Positions 22,699 through 33,705 of a DNA stretch of 64,000 bases are shown piece after piece. The stretch spans positions 68,743,297-68,807,296 of the forward strand of contig NC_084836.1 of assembly GCF_033115175.1 (NCBI RefSeq), read 5' to 3'. Position numbers and translations under genes: made by a program. Under the pieces are notes generated by a model. It had not been told where the DNA came from. It did no database searches and saw nothing but the letters and a program-made list of their open reading frames with translations. The first letter of the stretch is position 1; each line of letters opens with the position of its first letter. Source of the DNA: Lepus europaeus (Eukaryota > Chordata > Mammalia > Lagomorpha > Leporidae).

Positions 22699-23033
22699 CT
22701 TTTCTTTTCTTTCTTTTTCATTCATTTGAAGGGCAGAGATACAGAGACAGACAAACAGACCCACAGACAGTCCTCCCAACAGCCGGTTCACTCCCTGAAT
22801 GCCCACAAGAGCCAGGGCTGGAGCAGACTGGAGCCAAGAGCTGGGAACTCAGTCTGAGTTTCCGACACGGGTGACAAGGATCCAAACACTTGACCACTGC
22901 CTGCTGCCTCTCCGCGTGGGCATCGGCAGGAAGCTGGAATCGGGAGTGGAATCTGGAACTCGATTCAGGCACTCGGGTGTGAGATACGGGGGTCCCATAC
23001 GGCAGGCTGATCATTAGGCCAAACACCTGGCCC
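22699..23033 (-). mobile_element. CSINE, old
   Basis: Diverged reverse C-repeat (TTCATTTGAAGGGCAGAG to GCCAAACACCTGGCCCC), older 'gccaaa' head type. Confidence 0.82.
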
Positions 23034-23217
23034 CTAAAAGAGTTTCTGACACTGGCTCCTGGCTGTCAATCATTTCCCTCCAGACACAGGACCAGAGCAG
23101 ACCTACAACCAGGATAGGTCCATCCTAGCAAAGAGCAACAAGAAGCTCTTTGATTGATCCAGGGGTGTTTCAGAAAGCGATTTTGATCCCAAGGGAGCAA
23201 TATAAAAGTTGTTCAAT

Positions 23218-23475
23218 AGGGCCAGCGCTCTGGCATGGCAGGTAAAGCCACCACCTGCAGTGCCGGCATCCCATATGGGTGCCAGTTCGAGTCCCGGCTG
23301 CTCCACTTCTGATCCAGCTTTTGCTGTGGCCTGGGAAAGCAGTAGAAGATGTCTCAAGTCCTTGGGCCCTTGCACCCACGTGGGAGACCTGGAAGAAGCT
23401 CCTGGCTCCTGGCTTTGGATCAGCACAACTCCAGCTGTTGCGGCCAATTGGGGAGTGAAACAGCAGATGGAAGAC

Positions 23476-23521
<46 letters not shown>

Positions 23522-23569
23522 GCCTCTCTCTTGCTGTGTAACTCTGACTTCCAAATAAATCTTAAAAAA
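23218..23569 (+). mobile_element. CSINE, TSD with one mismatch
   Basis: Full-length C-repeat with about 17 TC units (23480-23516). AAAGTTGTTCAA before it (23206-23217) and AAAGTTGTCCAA after it (23570-23581) form the TSD. Confidence 0.93.
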
Positions 23570-23581
23570 AAAGTTGTCCAA

Positions 23582-24191
23582 GCACAGGTGGAGTCATGGG
23601 CATCAACCTCAAACATAGACAAAGTAGGAGGTTAAGGATTCGTATGCATGAGTCTTATGACAGCCAGATGGTACTGTCACAAGACTCATGCCAGCATGGC
23701 GACCTGGACAAAGACAGCATCACTTCAACAGAGGGAAGCCAACCAGCTACGGTGCTCAGTATTCCCACACCAAACGCCAGAATCCACATAAACCAAGACA
23801 TGGTTCAAAACCTGTCAGCTCCTACTGCTCAGGTAGATGAAAAACTCTGCTAGGAACATAACCTCTCAATTATGAATGAGAGACATCAGGTTACCTCTGG
23901 ATTAAACAGGGAGGGACAGGTGCAGTTGCCAGTGCCCTCGGTTATAAATGGGTTGACACATGAGCTACCTTACTGCCTTGGTTCCTCCCCCAGCCCCAGA
24001 CATAGGAGACTGGGGTTTTTTTTCCCTGTTCTTGGATTCCCTAGGGAATTAAATTCGTATCATCCGCACTCATTTAGATGGGGCTGACGGTCTTCACAAT
24101 TTCATTAGCTGTTCATGTCATCATCAGATGTGCTTACAGTTGCTATGATGCCTTCACAAGGGGGACTTTGTGCCCTTGTGGAAATAGATCA
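23582..24191. other. Unique sequence, nothing recognised
   Basis: About 600 bp without recognised gene or repeat. Confidence 0.4.
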
Positions 24192-24451
24192 TTGGGATGG
24201 GCACTTGGCACAGCAGTTAAGACCCTGCTATGGATGCCTGCTCTGCTTCCAATCCAACTTCCTACTAATCCATACCCTGGGAGGTGACGAGTGATAACTT
24301 AAGTACTTGGGTCTCTGCTACACGTTTGGGAGACCCAGAAGGAGTGCTGAGCTCCTAGCTTCAGCTGGACCTGGCTGTTACAGGCATTTGGGGAATGAAT
24401 GTTTTCACCCTTTCTCTGGCTCTGCCTTTCAAATAAATAACAACAAAACCC
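24192..24451 (+). mobile_element. CSINE, old and shortened
   Basis: Older 'cacttggcacagcag' head, partial B box, body with several deletions, AAATAAATAACAAC tail. Confidence 0.82.
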
Positions 24452-24574
24452 AGAACACTGCGTGTTGCATCCCTGGTAGCTCTGGAAACACTCCCTTAGC
24501 TTTCCAGGATGTGCACACCCAGATTAACGCTATGTCTGGCCCCATGTGAAGTCTTAACCAATGACTCTAGTTTT

Positions 24575-24733
24575 TTTAAAAAAATTTTATTTAAGGTATA
24601 CAAGTTTCATATATTTCCTATATACAGATTTAGGAAAATAGTGATTCTTCCCACACTACCCTCCCTCCCGCCCACACTCCCACTCTTCTTCCTCCTTCCT
24701 CTCCTATTCCCACACTTAATTTGCATTATTTTT
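24575..24733 (-). mobile_element. L1 3' end fragment
   Basis: TATTTAAGGTATACAAGTTTC, ATATACAGATTTAGGAAAAT and the pyrimidine-rich CCCTCCCTCCCGCCCACAC stretch match the lagomorph L1 3' untranslated region read in reverse. Only the last part of the element is present. Confidence 0.65.
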
Positions 24734-24734
24734 T

Positions 24735-25050
24735 TTCTAAGATTTTATTTATTTATTTGAGAGGCAGAGTTACAGACAGAGAGAGGGAGACAGAGAGAGA
24801 GGTCCATCCTCTGGTTCACTCCCCCAGATAGCTGCAAAAGCCAGAGCTGAGCTGATCTGAAGCCAAGAACTTCCTCCAGGTCTCCCACGTAGATGCAGGG
24901 CCCAAGCACTTGGGCCATCTTCTACTGCTTTCCCAGTCCATAGCAGAGAGCTGGATCAGAAGTGGAGCAGCCGGGTCTTAAACCAGCGTCCATATGGGAT
25001 GCCTGCACTGCAGATGGAGGATTAACCTACTGCACCATAGCGCTGTCCCC
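24735..25050 (-). mobile_element. CSINE, full length
   Basis: Reverse C-repeat from AAGATTTTATTTATTTATTT to CCATAGCGCTGTCCCC, placed at the A-rich end of the L1 fragment. Confidence 0.92.
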
Positions 25051-25230
25051 TCCCCACTCTTAATTTTTACAAAGATCTATTCTCAGTGACTCTTCTTCTG
25101 ATTTGGGAATGGAAGTACCTGGTGGCAGAAGCTACTATTCTTTCAGGCTTGCACTTCAAGAACAGGACTATTCATTAGAATGCTGTTGCCTTTTTGTCAC
25201 TGTGGAGCAATGGGGCACCTGCAAGATATA

Positions 25231-25575
25231 CAGAAGGGCCCCAGTCTTGGTGCAACAGGTTCGAATCCCAGCTGCTCTACTTCTGACCCAGGTCCCTGCT
25301 ATTGTGCCTGGGAAAGTAGCAGAGGATGGCCCAACTGCTTGGGCCCCTGCCACCCACACAGGAGACCCAGATGGAGTGCCAGTCTTCTGGCTTTGGCCTG
25401 GCCCAGCCTTCACTGTTGTGGCCATCCACATGGGAGACTTAGATGGAGCTCCTGGCTCCTGGTCCAGTCCTGACTGTTGCAGGCATTTGGGGAGTGAACA
25501 AGCAGATGGAAGATCTGCCTGTCTGCTTTTTCAAATGAATAAAAACATATAAATACTTTCTTAAAAAAAGAAAAG
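25231..25575 (+). mobile_element. CSINE, 5' truncated, internal duplication
   Basis: B box onward is recognisable (GGTTCGAATCCCAGCTGCTC). The GGAGAC..GATGGAG body unit occurs twice (about 25360 and 25435), making the element longer than usual. Confidence 0.82.
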
Positions 25576-26361
25576 ATCAATTTATTTTGGTGCCAAACAG
25601 TTTTTAAAGCCAGGTGTATTTTTCTCGTAATGTGCATTTCCCCTGATCTTTCTGAAGGCCCCTTGTATGCAAGTCTGTATGAGTTTACCAGATGCCTTGC
25701 TCTCTCTGGGGGGTGGGGTGGAGGTGTGAATGTTGAGAAATTGGCTCACATAATCCTGGCGATTGGCAAATCCTACACCTGCCAGGGAGGCCTGCAGGCT
25801 GGCAACTCAGGTGGGCAGGGTTGTAAGTTGCAGTCTTGAGGAAGAATTGACTCTTCCCTAGGAAACCTCAGCTGACCGTGTGATGGCCGTGCCCGTGGCC
25901 AGGAGGACAACCTGTTTATAGCTCACGCTGTAGACTGTGAATCTACAAAAACCTTCATAACCACATGCATATCTGTGTTTGACCGAACAGCTCAGCGCCA
26001 CAGCCTGGCCAAGCTGGCACAGAAAATCAGCCATCACAGCCACAGTCCAGCTCCACCAGGCCTCAGAGAGCCCACCCAACCCACCCACCAAGACCAGCTG
26101 TCCTTCCACGACTCACCACTAGGGGGTGTAGCACTTCTCCTTTAATTCACAAGCTGGTAACATCTCACTTTCCTGCTAAAAATTATGACACGGTTGATTT
26201 TGAGACATTCCAATTTCAGAGATGTTAAAAAAGTAGAAAAATATGCCCTAGAAGTCATTCAATACATATGTGCATATGAATTACGTATGCATAGAAAAAG
26301 AGTAGAACAGAATCTATTGAAAATGGGATGTCTGTATAATTAGAGTATTTCCAACCATTCT
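25576..26361. other. Unique sequence, nothing recognised
   Basis: No gene or clear repeat over about 790 bp. Confidence 0.4.
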
Positions 26362-26385
26362 CTTTTTAAGATTTTAGTTGGGATG

Positions 26386-26428
<43 letters not shown>

Positions 26429-26720
26429 TATCTTCCATCCGGTGATTCACTCCCGAAATGGCTGCAACACTGGTTCACTCCCCAAATGGCTGCAACAGTC
26501 AGGGTTGGACCAGGCCAAAACCAGGAGTCAGAACTCCATCTGGGTCTCCCACATGGGTGGCAGGGGTCCAAGCTCTTGGACCACCTCCTGCTGCTTTCCC
26601 AGGTTCTTTAGCAAGGAGCTGGATCAGAAGCAGAGCAGCCAGGACTCAACCTGGTGCTCCAATATGAAATGCCAATGGTGCAAACAGCAGCCTAACCCAC
26701 TGAGCCACAACCCTGGGCCC
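26362..26720 (-). mobile_element. CSINE with duplicated segment
   Basis: Reverse C-repeat with a long (GA)n (26388-26430). The GGTTCACTCCCCAAATGGCT unit is repeated at 26445 and 26472, an internal tandem duplication of about 26 bp. Confidence 0.87.
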
Positions 26721-26896
26721 CTGCTCTTATTCTCCCTTTCTCTTATCCCCTCTTTTTTCTCTTCAAGTTCTTTGTCCAGGTATCCAGTGCCAAGCTGAGC
26801 CACAGCTAGAATTTGATGCAAAAGGAAAAATATGAACTCCTGGCTTTAATGCAAATAAACTAAAAAAAAAAAATCTGCCTCTTTTCTAATTCAATT

Positions 26897-27233
26897 TTCT
26901 TTTTGATTTATTTATTTGAGAGGCAGAGAGACAGAGAAAGAGAGGGAAAAAAGTAGATACACAAAAAGAGTTCCCATCTGCTGGTTCCCTCCCCAGCTGC
27001 CTACAAAGCCCAAGGCTAAGCCAGGGTTGCAGCTGGGAGCCAGGAATACAATCCAGGTCTCCCACAGGAGTGCCAGGAACCCAATGACTTGAGCCATCAT
27101 TGCTGCCTCCCAGGGTCTACACTGGTAGAAAGCTGGAGTGGGGAGCCAGAGGCAGGTTTCAAACCCAGGTACTCCAGGACGGGATATGGCCATCATAACC
27201 ACCGTCTTAGCCTCTAGGCTGAATGTCCAGCCT
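26897..27233 (-). mobile_element. CSINE, old
   Basis: Diverged reverse C-repeat from TTTATTTGAGAGGCAGAG to a degraded head near 27230. Confidence 0.82.
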
Positions 27234-27429
27234 ATGTATTTCATTTTCAGTTGAGAGACTGCCATGTTTGACAATTTCTCTTGATCCTAAATCAATATTA
27301 ATTAACTTAAGCTAAAATAAAACCCTAATAAGTTTTGCTTGGGTGTAAATAAAATATTTAAACATAACATTGTTGTGAGTTTTATTTTTTTCTTCTGTTT
27401 TCCATTAAATATTTAGATTTAAAATATAT

Positions 27430-27690
27430 TTGACAGGCAGAGATTCAGAGAATCTCTGCTATGGCCTGGGAAAGCAGCAGAAGATGGCCCAAGTCCTTGG
27501 GCCCCTGCACCCACGTGGAAGACCTGGAAGAAGCTCCTGGCTCCTGGCTTCAGATGGGTGCAGCTCCAGCTGTTGTGGCCAACTGGAGAGTGAACCAGCA
27601 GATGGAAGACCTCTCTCTCTCTCTCTCTGCCTCTCATTCTCTCTGTGTATAGCTCTGACTTTTAAAGAAATAAATAAATCTTAAAAATAT
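27430..27690 (+). mobile_element. CSINE, 5' truncated with inverted start
   Basis: Begins with a short minus-sense tail (TTTGACAGGCAGAGATTCAG), then switches to + sense at CTCTGCTATGGCCTGGG and runs to the tail AAATAAATAAATC. Confidence 0.82.
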
Positions 27691-27704
27691 ATATATGGCA
27701 TTAG

Positions 27705-28005
27705 TGGTGGGTGTTTTGCTCAGAGGGTTGAGCCACTGCCTGGGATGTCCACATCCGCTGCTGGGTTTAAACCCCAGCTTCCTACTAATTCCTAGTACTT
27801 CCTGATTCAGCTTCCTACTAATAGGTCCTAAGTGGCAGCAGATGATGGCTCAAGTGGTTGGGTCCCCGTCACCCACGTGAGAAGCCTAGATGGAGCTCTG
27901 GGCTCCTGGCGCTGGCCTGCTCCAGGCATTTGAGGAACGGAACAGCAGGTGGAAGCTATCTCACAATCATTTTCTCTGTCTCTATAGCTTTCAAATAAAG
28001 TGAAA
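27705..28005 (+). mobile_element. CSINE, old
   Basis: Degraded head and body with TTCAAATAAAGTGAAAATAC tail. Confidence 0.78.
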
Positions 28006-28040
28006 ATACATACATGCTTCAATATTTTTAAATTTAAAAT

Positions 28041-28362
28041 TGGGGCTAGCGATGTGGCCTAGTGAGCTAAGCTGCCACTTATAGTGCCACCTTGCGGCAT
28101 GCCGCCATCGGAGCACCGGTTCAAGTCCTGGCTGCTCTGCTTCCGATCCAGCTCCCTGCTAATGCACCTGAGAAAGCAGTAGAAGGTGGCCTAAATGCCT
28201 GGGCCCCTGCCACCCATGTGGGAGACCCGGATGGAGCTCTGGGCTCCTGACTTAGGCCTGGCCCAGTCCTGGTTGTTTTATCCATTTGGGGAGTGAACCT
28301 GTAGATGATTCTCTCTCTTTCTTCCTATCACTCTGCCTTTCAAATAAAGCAAAAAAATAAGA
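28041..28362 (+). mobile_element. CSINE
   Basis: Head TTGGGGCTAGCGATGTGGCC, B box (GGTTCAAGTCC), body and TTCAAATAAAGCAAAAAAAT tail. Confidence 0.88.
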
Positions 28363-28647
28363 TAGAATATGGCATTAAAGCATTTTATGTATCTTGATGA
28401 CTGAATTTGTTGGTGCCTCCTTAAATTTTGCATCCAAGGCAAATGGCTCACTTGTCCCACCCTCACCCTGGCACTGCCCAGGCCATAACCCTGTTTCCAT
28501 TTGTCAGCCTCCCCTGACGGGCTTTGGCTGTGCAAAGACCACCAGACACATTTACCCTTGGATCTCTGCATCCGACCCAATTCCCAGCACAGAGGCTCGC
28601 ACCGTGCTCTGTTGAAGGAAGGAATGAAGGAAAACAGCCAAGGATAA

Positions 28648-29125
28648 TAGCACTCGGACATTTATTGAGTGCTGGTTATACACTGGGTACCAGGTCAGAC
28701 ACTTTGCTAGTAAGTCTAAAAACTCAACACATTATTTTATAATAATTTTTTTTGACAGACAGTGGACAGTGAGACAGAGACAGAGAGAAAGGTCTTCCTT
28801 TGCCGTTGGTTTACCCTCCAATGGCCGTGGCCTGCGTGCTGCGGCCGGCGCACCACGCTGATCCGATGGCAGGAGCCAGGTGCTTATCCTGATCTCCCAT
28901 GGGGTGCAGGGCCCAAGCACTTGGGCCATCCTCCACTGCACTCCCGGGCCACAGCAGAGAGCTGGCCTGGAAAAGGGGCAACCAGGACAGAATCCGGTGC
29001 CCCGACCGACCGACCGGGACTAGAACCTGGTGTGCCGGCGCCACAGGCAGAGGATTAGCCTATTGAGCTGCGGCGCCAGCCAAAATAAAATTTTACAGAT
29101 GAAAAGACGGAGGCTCACAAAGAAT
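28648..29125 (-). repeat. MIR split by a CSINE
   Basis: ACATTTATTGAGTGCTGGTT and CACTGGGTACCAGGTCAGAC are reverse MIR 3' sequence. The core resumes after the CSINE at 29085-29125 (TTTACAGATGAAAAGACGGA). Both parts are in the expected order. Confidence 0.7.
28744..29081 (-). mobile_element. CSINE, young subfamily, inside a MIR
   Basis: TTTTTTTTGACAGACAGTGG tail end, body and a head ending GCGGCGCCAGCC. It interrupts an older MIR. Confidence 0.93.
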
Positions 29126-29251
29126 CATCAGGTGTAAGGGAATATGGCAGAAATGTGAGCAGCTCTGTTTCTTTTTCTGGGCATAAGAATAAGATGAGAA
29201 GGAGTATGCATGAAAATGGGGAGGAAAGAGGTGAAGAAACAGTTGGAAGAG

Positions 29252-29588
29252 CCAGGGTAATGGCATAGTGGGTTAAGCCATGCCTGCAATGCCAACATCC
29301 CCACATGAGCACCTGTTAGAGTCCCGGCTGCTCCACTTCTGATCTAGTTCCCGCTAATGTACGTGGGAAAGCAGCTGATGATGGCCCAAGTACTTGGGCC
29401 CCTGCAACCCACATAGGAGACCCGGATGTAGTTCCTGGCTCCTGGCTTCAGCCTGCCCCAGCCCTGGCTATGGCAAACATTTGGGGGAGTAAACCAGTGA
29501 ACAGAAGATCTCATTCTCTGTCTCTCCCTCTCTCTGTAATTCTGCCTTTCAAATGAGTAAGTACATCTTAAAAAAAGAAGAAAAGAAA
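29252..29588 (+). mobile_element. CSINE
   Basis: Degraded head, recognisable body and CT region, tail CTTAAAAAAAGAAGAAAAG. Confidence 0.87.
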
Positions 29589-29619
29589 CATGCAAATTAG
29601 GAGAAGCAAACTTTCACAT

Positions 29620-29745
29620 TTTCACATTGGTTAGCTCATTGGAGCTTTAAAACAATCCTCAGCATCATTATCCCATTTTACAGATGCAAGGGGGTTCAAG
29701 GGACTTGTTCACGTCCTACAGCAGGGATTGGGCTGTGGGCTGTGG
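29620..29745 (-). repeat. MIR fragment
   Basis: CAATCCTCAGCATCATTATC, CCATTTTACAGATGCAAGG and GGACTTGTTCACGTCCTACA follow reverse MIR order. Confidence 0.65.
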
Positions 29746-29879
29746 GCTGGCCATCGGGCCTCCCTCCTCACCATCCTGGCAAGCTCCTGGTACCTTCTGC
29801 AAACTCCACGGCTAAGTGAAGCCAGCACCTCCCCCTCTTGAAGACAAGTCAGCCCTGCTTCTGACCCCTCCCAGCGGTG

Positions 29880-29990
29880 GGGGCCTCCTCCGGGACGAAC
29901 GTGTGCGGAAGTGCCAGAGCTGACGTCACCAGCGTGGCAGCGCTGCCCCTGCCTTTCCTGCGCCGCGTTTCCTGTCCTATGGTGGGGAAA
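29880..29990. promoter_or_regulatory. GC-rich patch with a perfect CRE palindrome
   Basis: TGACGTCA (29921-29928) is the full cAMP-response element and lies among several CpGs in a region poorer in SINEs than its surroundings. No gene start is attached to it, so function is inferred from the motif only. Confidence 0.3.
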
Positions 29991-30916
29991 CCGCCCTCCC
30001 CCCCCACCCCGAGAAGCACACTGAAGTGAAAAGGCAAATTGGGAGCACCTCCAAACAGACCCTCAATTGGCCAAAAAACAAAAGATCGTTGGGGTAGCGA
30101 GGGGGTGAAATTCACAGGACTCCCTGAGAAGCGCTGTCTGGGGTCTTGGCACCTGGGGAGTCCCGGCACATCCCACAGAAGCACTCAGTGATGCCTGGCA
30201 CAGGCACAGAGATGGGAACCGAAGGTCCAGGGGGGTGGGAGATGCAGCCGTGGGTACCTTTCCCTAGTGTCTGTTCTTTGCACCACGTGTCTAACTTTGT
30301 CGTGGAAAGAACCCCCCCTTTTTTTAAGTGGCCAGCCAGCAGGGAGGTCTGTCCTGGCTCATCCCCAGCCCTTCCTGGGGTGGGGCGTAGGGGAGCAGGA
30401 GCCTTCCTTCCTGTGAATTACAGCACCGCTCATGGTGGGACACATGAGGGGTGGGTCTGCTGTCTGTGCCTCCAAACCAGGCAGCTCCTTACTCCAAGGA
30501 CTCAAAGTCCTGGTTAAAATCAGAGACAGCACAAGTGAAATAGGATGAGTCATTTGCTCCTGGAATGTAAAACGCACAACACACACTGATCTACTTCCTG
30601 GGAACCAGGCTATCACAGTCCTCGGGAGCTCCAGGCTGGGGGTTAGTGGCCATGACCTTGTCCTGGCCAAGAAGTGAGACCGTGCACCTCTCAGGGCTGG
30701 GTCGTCCAACCCCTGAGGGCACAGAGCAGATGGAGGAAGACAGGTCAAAACCTGGCCCTCAGGTAGACAGAAATGAATGAGGAGCCGTGTCCCAAGGAAC
30801 CGCCCTTGAGAAAGACAGCTCCTAAACTAGCAGGTGTGCTGGGGCACCAGGTGGAATGAGCCGGGACGGGCTGCCAGGGAGCCCAAAGGGAAGCTTTCCA
30901 GAAACTCTCTCTTCAG
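29991..30916. other. Unique sequence, nothing recognised
   Basis: No gene recognised. One of the longer SINE-free intervals in the left half. Confidence 0.4.
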
Positions 30917-31234
30917 GGGTGGGCGTTGGGCACAGCTTGGGCCACCTGTATCCCATAGCAGAATCCCTGGGTTCAAGCCCTGGCTCGCTCCTGATTCCAG
31001 CTTCCTGCTAAGGGCATCCTGGGGGACAGCCAGTGCAGGCTCATGTACTTAGGTTCCTGCTACATAGAAACCCAAACTGTGTTCCCAGCTTCTGGTCTCA
31101 GCCTGGCCCAGCCCCAGCTGCTGTGGACATATGGGGCAGTGAACCAACAGGTGCAAGATTCTCTCTCTCTCTCTTTCTCTCTCCTCTCCCCCCCGCCTTT
31201 GCCTTTCAAATATGGCAAATAAAATGCAAATAAT
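30917..31234 (+). mobile_element. CSINE, old
   Basis: Older head (GGTGGGCGTTGGGCACAG), B box, body, CT region and a partly degraded tail. Confidence 0.83.
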
Positions 31235-31544
31235 TTTTTAAAAAAGGAAGAAAGAAAGGCTTTCTTTAGGAGCTTAAGCCCCCAAAAGAGAAGTTCAAAC
31301 TCAAATAGGCAAACAAAGGAAAAACTAAATTGGTGGCCTAAATTCCTACCAGAGAAAGTTTCCAAATTATTGGTTATTGGGAGTCATTCACGCTACTCCT
31401 CAATTACTGAGATAAGGGCCCAAAAGATTACATCTCAGAACCGTAGCATTGCTGCAGGTCCTGACAGGTTCATTTGGAGCTAAGCTTGGGAACTGAATTC
31501 CCCGAGTTTCTAATTCCAGCCCTGTCACTACTCGCTCAGCGGTT

Positions 31545-31682
31545 CTGAGTGTGAGCGTGCCCCAGAATCACCCGCTGAACTTTAAAAACACCCATGGCTG
31601 CGCCTGGAAAACTTTGCATGTCTAACAAAGTTTCCCAAACGATGCTGACGCTGCTGGTCCGCGGACCGCACTTTGAGAAACT
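31545..31682 (-). mobile_element. MER5A-type hAT DNA transposon remnant
   Basis: GATGCTGACGCTGCTGGTCC, GCGGACCGCACTTTGAGAAA and CCCCAGAATCACCCGCTGAA match MER5A in reverse, including the palindromic GGTCCGCGGACC. It abuts the CpG island. Confidence 0.75.
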
Positions 31683-31764
31683 CCCAGCCGCCCCCCCTCG
31701 GAGACACAGGGTCACCACAGCAGGTGTCTGTGGTGACCACGAGCTCTTGTGGGAGGGCGGGGAG

Positions 31765-31850
31765 GAGTCACTTGCCCAAGAGCACCCCGCCAGTGGGAAC
31801 AAACCTGGGACTGGACCCCGGGGCTCCCCGCGTCCCCTCCAGCGCCGATG
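31765..31850 (-). repeat. Probable MIR fragment at the island edge
   Basis: CACTTGCCCAAGAGCACCCC followed by GCCAGTGGGAACAAACCTGG resembles the MIR core in reverse. Short and diverged. Confidence 0.35.
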
Positions 31851-32480
31851 CCCCGGGCTCGGAGCGCTCCCGCTGCGCTGCAATGAGCCGGCCCCATGCG
31901 CGCTCCGCTGGCGGCCACCGTGGGTGTCCGGGGTGGTGGGGGTGGCGGGGACCCTCGATCTTCCCCGGCGCGAGGCGGGCGGCTGCACCTGGCGGCGGGC
32001 GGGGCGGGGCGGCAGAGCCCTGGGCGGCGGTGCAGGTCCCGCCCCGGGCCCGGGCCCGCCCCCCGAGCCGTCCCGTCGGGAAATCAGCGCACGGTCCGGA
32101 TGCGGGGCTGCGGCTCGGCCACGGCGTCACAGGTAAGCAGCCGAGGAGCCCGCGCCCCTGCCGGCTCTCGCACTCGGAGTCCCCCCTCCGACTCCTCGGG
32201 ATTTCCCTCCTGTAGCTCAGCTCGCCGCCGCCGCCGAGGCCTCGCGCACCCTCTCCCCTCCTCCGCCCCCCTACGGTAAAACCGAGGGGCTGGGCCGAGC
32301 CGGCCCCTCTAGCTGTGGGTCATGGGGGAAGCGGCTCCTCCTTCCGCGGGCCTCCCTCACCCGCGGAAGTTGGGCTTGGAGAACTGGACCCTGCACGGGC
32401 AGCCCAGCCCACCCCCGGCACTGGGAGGGCGGGAGGAGGGCTGGCCCTTGCGCTCCCGACGGGGCTCTCCCCACCCTGCC
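31830..32480. promoter_or_regulatory. CpG island, probable GALNT6 promoter
   Basis: This is the strongest CpG-dense, GC-rich stretch in the window. It has overlapping GC boxes at about 31991-32013 (three GGGCGG-type units), GGGCCC/CCCGGG palindromes at 32045-32060, a CCG triplet run near 32227-32240, and no TATA box. It lies 10.9 kb upstream of the GALNT6 start codon and contains a strong + strand donor. By remembered human synteny, SLC4A8 starts head to head here, so the island may be bidirectional. That is inference, since no SLC4A8 coding sequence was recognised. Confidence 0.65.
32060..32132 (+). other. Putative noncoding first exon of GALNT6 (3' end at strong donor)
   Basis: A consensus donor (CACAG followed by GTAAGC) lies at 32132/32133 inside the CpG island. 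It is in the right orientation and distance to be joined to the acceptor at 42952-42953. The 5' end given here is arbitrary because no start site can be read. An ATG at 32100 lies 11 codons before the donor. Confidence 0.4.
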
Positions 32481-33705
32481 TGCGCCCCTGTCTCCCTCCC
32501 AGGCCTGGCTCCCCACGTTGGGCCACCCCACGTGCTCAGGGCCCCAAATCTTCCTTCCTGGGCAGTGCCGTGCAGGCAAGGAGAAGCCCCCGCCCGTGGG
32601 GGTCGCTCTGAGCCCTGCTGGTCTGACCCATCTCCTAGGGTCTTGGGGGAGCGCGACGTGGTCCTGGTCCGCTGTGTGGTCGCGTTGGGGGAGGAAGCGT
32701 GATGGGTGTTCATGACTGTGACTGTCACCAGCTTCCTGGTTTCTCTCACTCGTTCCAAACCCCAGGCTGACAGAAAGGAGAAACCGCCTGTGACCGCCCC
32801 CCCCGCCAAGTCCTGAAGACCCAGGCCTCTGAGAAGGGTTCTCGTGGGCAGGCGCGGTGGAGGGTAGGCTGTGGCCAAGCTTTGGATCCCATAGCCTGGT
32901 CCCCTGGGCGGGTGTTAAGGCTGTGCTGTGGATCACCCCAGGCTCCAAACACAGGGTCCAGGGCTGGGTGAGATTGCTAACTCTGGGCACACCAAAGAGC
33001 CTAGGAGGGCTTAGGCTTGCTTACCCAGATCCACATGTGTGTGAGTGTGTGTGTGCGCGTGTGTGCACTGTGCTGCCCCTTCTCTCCAGGCCCCTGAGCA
33101 AGGCGAGGTGCGGGGTTTGAAATACAGTCCGGTTCATGTTTATCTAGCCAAAGCCAGTGCCTGGACAGGCATTGCCCAGGCTGCAGGTGCCTCTAGGAGC
33201 TGCCACGCATTTGAAAGTGACCGGTAACTGTTTCCAGGGCCGTGAGCAGGACAGGCTAGGGCAGTGTGGAGCTGGCGAGAGGAGGCGAGGCACGCTGGGC
33301 GGCCCAGGAGTGACTGCCCCCAGTAGGCTGGGCAGACGGCTTCCCTCCCACAGCAACGTGGAAGGGAGGCCCTGGTGCGTGGCAGGTGCCCTGTGAGATC
33401 AGCAGCGTCTTGGCCTGGGTCCAACAGGGAGGAACCCGGACAGAATATAGGACCATGTGCTTAGTCTGGGCAGCGGATGCCTGGCACAGGAGTCAGCGTG
33501 AGGAGGGGCAGCTGACCCCAGAGCTGAAGGCCCCTCCCGCAGGGAGGCGCTGGGTAGGATGAAGACAGCCGTCTGACTCAGCTCCGCGGCTAAGCTTGCA
33601 GTGGGGAGCCATGACCAGATCACATAAACACTCCCTGGGTGGGGAGCCAGGGAGAAGGTGTATGTGGAAGTCCCTTGGCTAAGCGCCAAGCTCCAGCCAG
33701 ACAAT
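32481..33705. other. SINE-free presumed first intron, GC-rich start
   Basis: No CSINE in this stretch, unlike almost everywhere else. A GT-rich alternating run lies at 33033-33066. No exon recognised. Long open frames on both strands near 32300-32990 follow GC composition. Confidence 0.45.

Noticed and set aside
32271..32990. 239-residue minus-strand open frame beside the CpG island, considered as SLC4A8 first exon
   Set aside because: The sequence does not resemble the SLC4A8 N-terminus as I know it. GC-rich DNA alone explains the absence of stops.
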